Shown: piece after piece, positions 6,560 to 8,651 of the stretch
Numbering within the stretch: position 1 is the first letter of the stretch
Layout of the letters: each line of letters begins with the position of its first letter
Origin: Patescibacteria group bacterium UBA6489
GTDB lineage: Bacteria > Patescibacteriota > Gracilibacteria > BD1-5 > UBA6164
Length of the DNA: 8,651 nucleotides
NCBI GenBank assembly: GCA_002435385.1
Contig: DJMN01000009.1
Location: 1 to 8,651, forward strand
Reading direction: 5' to 3'
The notes under the pieces: generated by a model
Databases searched by the model: none
The model's input: only the letters and a program-made list of their open reading frames with translations
Told to the model about the DNA's origin: nothing
Made by a program: the position numbers and the translations under genes

Positions 6560-8473
6560 TTAATCTGTTATAAGCACTGCCTTTATCCTCCTAACTCCTC
6601 TACTACTTGCTTCTTCTTTTTTTATCTTGAATTTTCACATAACTTTTGTTGTTTCTACATGAGGTCATCCACAAATTTCTCTACTATAAATAGTTCCATC
6701 ATCTGCTTCTATTGTATAAACCTTTATCATATCTGGATATTTTTCCCAGAATGCTCATGTTATTGATTCATCTTTTCTTGCCTCATCTTTTTGCATTTCT
6801 TTGATTGTGACCGTACAACCTTTTTCAAGGGCTTCATTTACATAAGCTTCTACTTGATCTAATATTTCTTTAGATACTTTTTCTGGATAAGTGAAGTCAA
6901 ATCTTAGCCTTTGTGCTGTTATGTTGGCTCCTGCTTGAGTTACTTCATTTCATAAATATTTTTTCAATCCAGCTAGAAGCAAATGTGTAGCTGTATGAAG
7001 TGCTGTTGTTGCTTCACTTTCATCTGCTAATCATCATTTAAATTTTTGTTCTGCTCATTTTCTAGATAAGTTTTTGTGTTTTTCAAATGCTTTTTTAAAT
7101 CAATCTTTGTCTACTTTTAATCCTTTTTCTTCGGCTAATTCTTCAGTAATTTCTATTGGAAATCCATAAGTATCATATAGTCTAAAAGCTTTAGGTCAAG
7201 CAATAATGTCTACTTTCTTTCAAGTTCTTTCAAAGGCTATTTCAAATCATTTTACTAATTTATCAAATTCTTTTAATCAATTTTCTAGTGTCTTTAAAAA
7301 TTGTTTTTCTTCTGCTTCTATTTCTGAAATTATCATTTCTCTTTTTTCTTCTAAGTTTTTATAATGCTCTTTGTATTCTTTGATAACCTCTTTTGCAACT
7401 TCTGCTGATAGTCATCAATTTATTCATAAATCTCTAGCAAATCTTATTGCTCTTCTTATAAGTCTTCTTGTAAAATATCCTTGGTCTTTATTTGATGGTA
7501 ATGCTCAATCTCATATTAAGAATGTAGCAGCTCTTAAGTGGTCCATTATAACTCTAAAAGCCTTTGTTTCTTTTTCGTCTTCTCCATATTTTTTTCATGA
7601 TAGTTCTTCTATTTTTCATCTGATTCAGTCAAATAGGTCTCACATAAATACATCTGGATTATTACTAACTGCAACTGCTAGTCTTTCAAGTCATCAACCG
7701 AAGTCTATGTTTTTATTTTTTAGTTCTTCAAATCAAGATTCTGTTCTTTTGAATTGCATAAATACATTATTTCCAATTTCTAAAAATCTTCCACAGTCAC
7801 AAGATGGATTACAAGGCTCGTTTTTCCATTTAGAATTCTCATGTAATTTTAAGTCTGCTCCAAAATCCCAAAACATTTCACTGTCTGGTCCTCCAGGTTC
7901 TCATACTGGCATACTTTCAGGAATTCATGCTCTACTCCACCAGTTTTCCTTTTCGTTGTAGTAAAATATTCTTCCCCCTTGCATTCAGTCTCTTTCTGCA
8001 AAATCTACATCTTTTGCGTCTATTCAAACAGATTTAAATTGCTCTTTCCAAAGATCTGCTGCTCCTGTGTCTTTTGAAATACCTAATTTTTCGTTTCATC
8101 TGTAAACTGATACATAGATATTTTCAGGATTTAGCTTAAGTTCTTTTGTAAGAAATTCAAACATCCAAGGTATTTGTTCTTCTTTAAAATAGTCTCATAG
8201 ACTCCAGTTTCCAAGCATTTCAAAAAATGTTGTGTGTCTATTGTCTCCTATGTCGTCTATGTCTCATGATCTGAAACTTTTTTGGCTGTCGCAGATTCTA
8301 GTTCAAAGTGGGTGTTTTTCTCAAAGTAGGTATGGTACCATTGGTTGCATTCATGATCCTGTAAATAGGGTTGTTGGATCGTTTTCTGGAATTAGAGAAG
8401 ATGAAGGGATTATTTTGTGTCCTTTTTTCTCAAAAAATTCTAGGTATTTTTGTCTTATTTGTTTGCTGTTCAT
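6560..8473 (-). CDS. alaS: alanine--tRNA ligase, compact form
   Basis: This enzyme attaches Ala to tRNA(Ala) and hydrolyses mischarged Ser/Gly. The frame gives 637 aa (about 875 is usual) with many TGA=Gly. The N-terminal class II core is clear: DPTTLFTGSGMQPMVPYL (about 32-49), motif 2 region RHTTFFEMLGNWSLGDYF (from R79), GGPDSEMFWDFG, and motif 3 GGGLERL (259-265). YDTYGFPIEITEELA marks the end of the aminoacylation part. It then passes through LSRKGAEQKFKGGLAD straight to HTATHLL (493-499), so the GGQxGD beta-barrel insert is absent. The editing site is complete (HTATH 493-497, CGGPH 601-605). The protein ends soon after, without the C-Ala domain. Short AlaRS of this shape is, to my knowledge, common in candidate-phyla bacteria, so this is not a broken gene. 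Transcription is probably affected by the hairpin upstream. Confidence 0.96.
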
Positions 8474-8493
8474 AGGATATTGTTTATTTATAA

Positions 8494-8529
8494 ATAAAAA
8501 ACTCTTTATTTAAGTTTGATAAAGAGTTT
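8494..8529 (-). terminator. intrinsic terminator hairpin just upstream of alaS
   Basis: On the minus strand a perfect 11-bp stem (8529-8519 with 8509-8499, 9-nt loop) is followed by a T run continuous with the stem (8501-8494). It ends about 21 nt before the alaS ATG. It may end an upstream gene outside the window or be an attenuator in the alaS leader. Confidence 0.65.
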
Positions 8530-8651
8530 AACGAAAATGTGTTTTTTTTCAAGGGGGTTTTAAATATCTTATAGTTTCCCCAAAATTTCATAAGGATTTG
8601 CGAATTGTTGGAATAAACAAAGATTTTGTAAATTAAGCTTTTTTATTTTCT

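Noticed and set aside
7371..7961. 196-aa plus-strand open frame
   Set aside because: Lies wholly opposite alaS, whose protein has clear AlaRS motifs; it is an antisense shadow.
8232..8513. 93-aa plus-strand open frame
   Set aside because: Antisense to the conserved N-terminal catalytic core of AlaRS.
8530..8651. T-box leader for alaS
   Set aside because: No T-box consensus (AGGGTGGnACCGCG-like) or specifier loop is visible.
1..8651. Mycoplasma-type UGA=Trp code
   Set aside because: TGG is used at conserved Trp positions and TGA falls at conserved Gly positions.

Overview
This window comes from an AT-rich bacterium that reads UGA as glycine (genetic code 25). That points to the Absconditabacteria (SR1) / Gracilibacteria (BD1-5) group of the candidate phyla radiation. 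Under the standard code every gene here is shattered. If TGA is read as Gly, six full-length proteins appear, and TGA falls on invariant glycines: HxHxDH of a beta-lactamase fold, HPFxDGNGR of Fic, TRGxGxxGED of LigA, GGGLERL of AlaRS, and CGGTH / CGGPH of the tRNA-editing sites. TGG is still used for Trp, which excludes the Mycoplasma-type UGA=Trp code. Stops are TAA, with one TAG.

Layout, left to right: (a) 88-763 minus, a free-standing alanyl-tRNA editing protein (AlaX type) with an apparent 1-nt frameshift in a 7-A run. (b) 764-871, a compact divergent promoter region. (c) 872-1603 plus, a TrmB-family HTH regulator. (d) 1635-3758 minus, NAD-dependent DNA ligase LigA, convergent with (c). 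(e) 3759-4928, about 1.2 kb without a convincing protein gene. It holds a GC-rich palindrome, a probable structured RNA of about 490 nt on the plus strand with its own promoter and strong terminator, and a 93-bp imperfect palindrome. (f) 4929-5618 minus, a UPF0173-like metallo-beta-lactamase-fold hydrolase. (g) 5693-6436 minus, a Fic-domain protein with an N-terminal inhibitory motif. (h) 6560-8473 minus, a compact alanyl-tRNA synthetase. (i) 8474-8651, a leader with an intrinsic terminator hairpin just upstream of alaS.

The genes do not form one obvious pathway. The clearest functional link is translation fidelity: alaS encodes a short AlaRS with an editing site but no internal beta-barrel or C-Ala domain, while the separate AlaX-like protein carries a second editing site. 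None of the six start codons has a recognisable Shine-Dalgarno sequence, so initiation probably does not depend on one. The most likely undescribed element is the structured RNA at 4249-4740. It matches no RNA family whose signature I could look for (tmRNA, RNase P RNA, SRP RNA).
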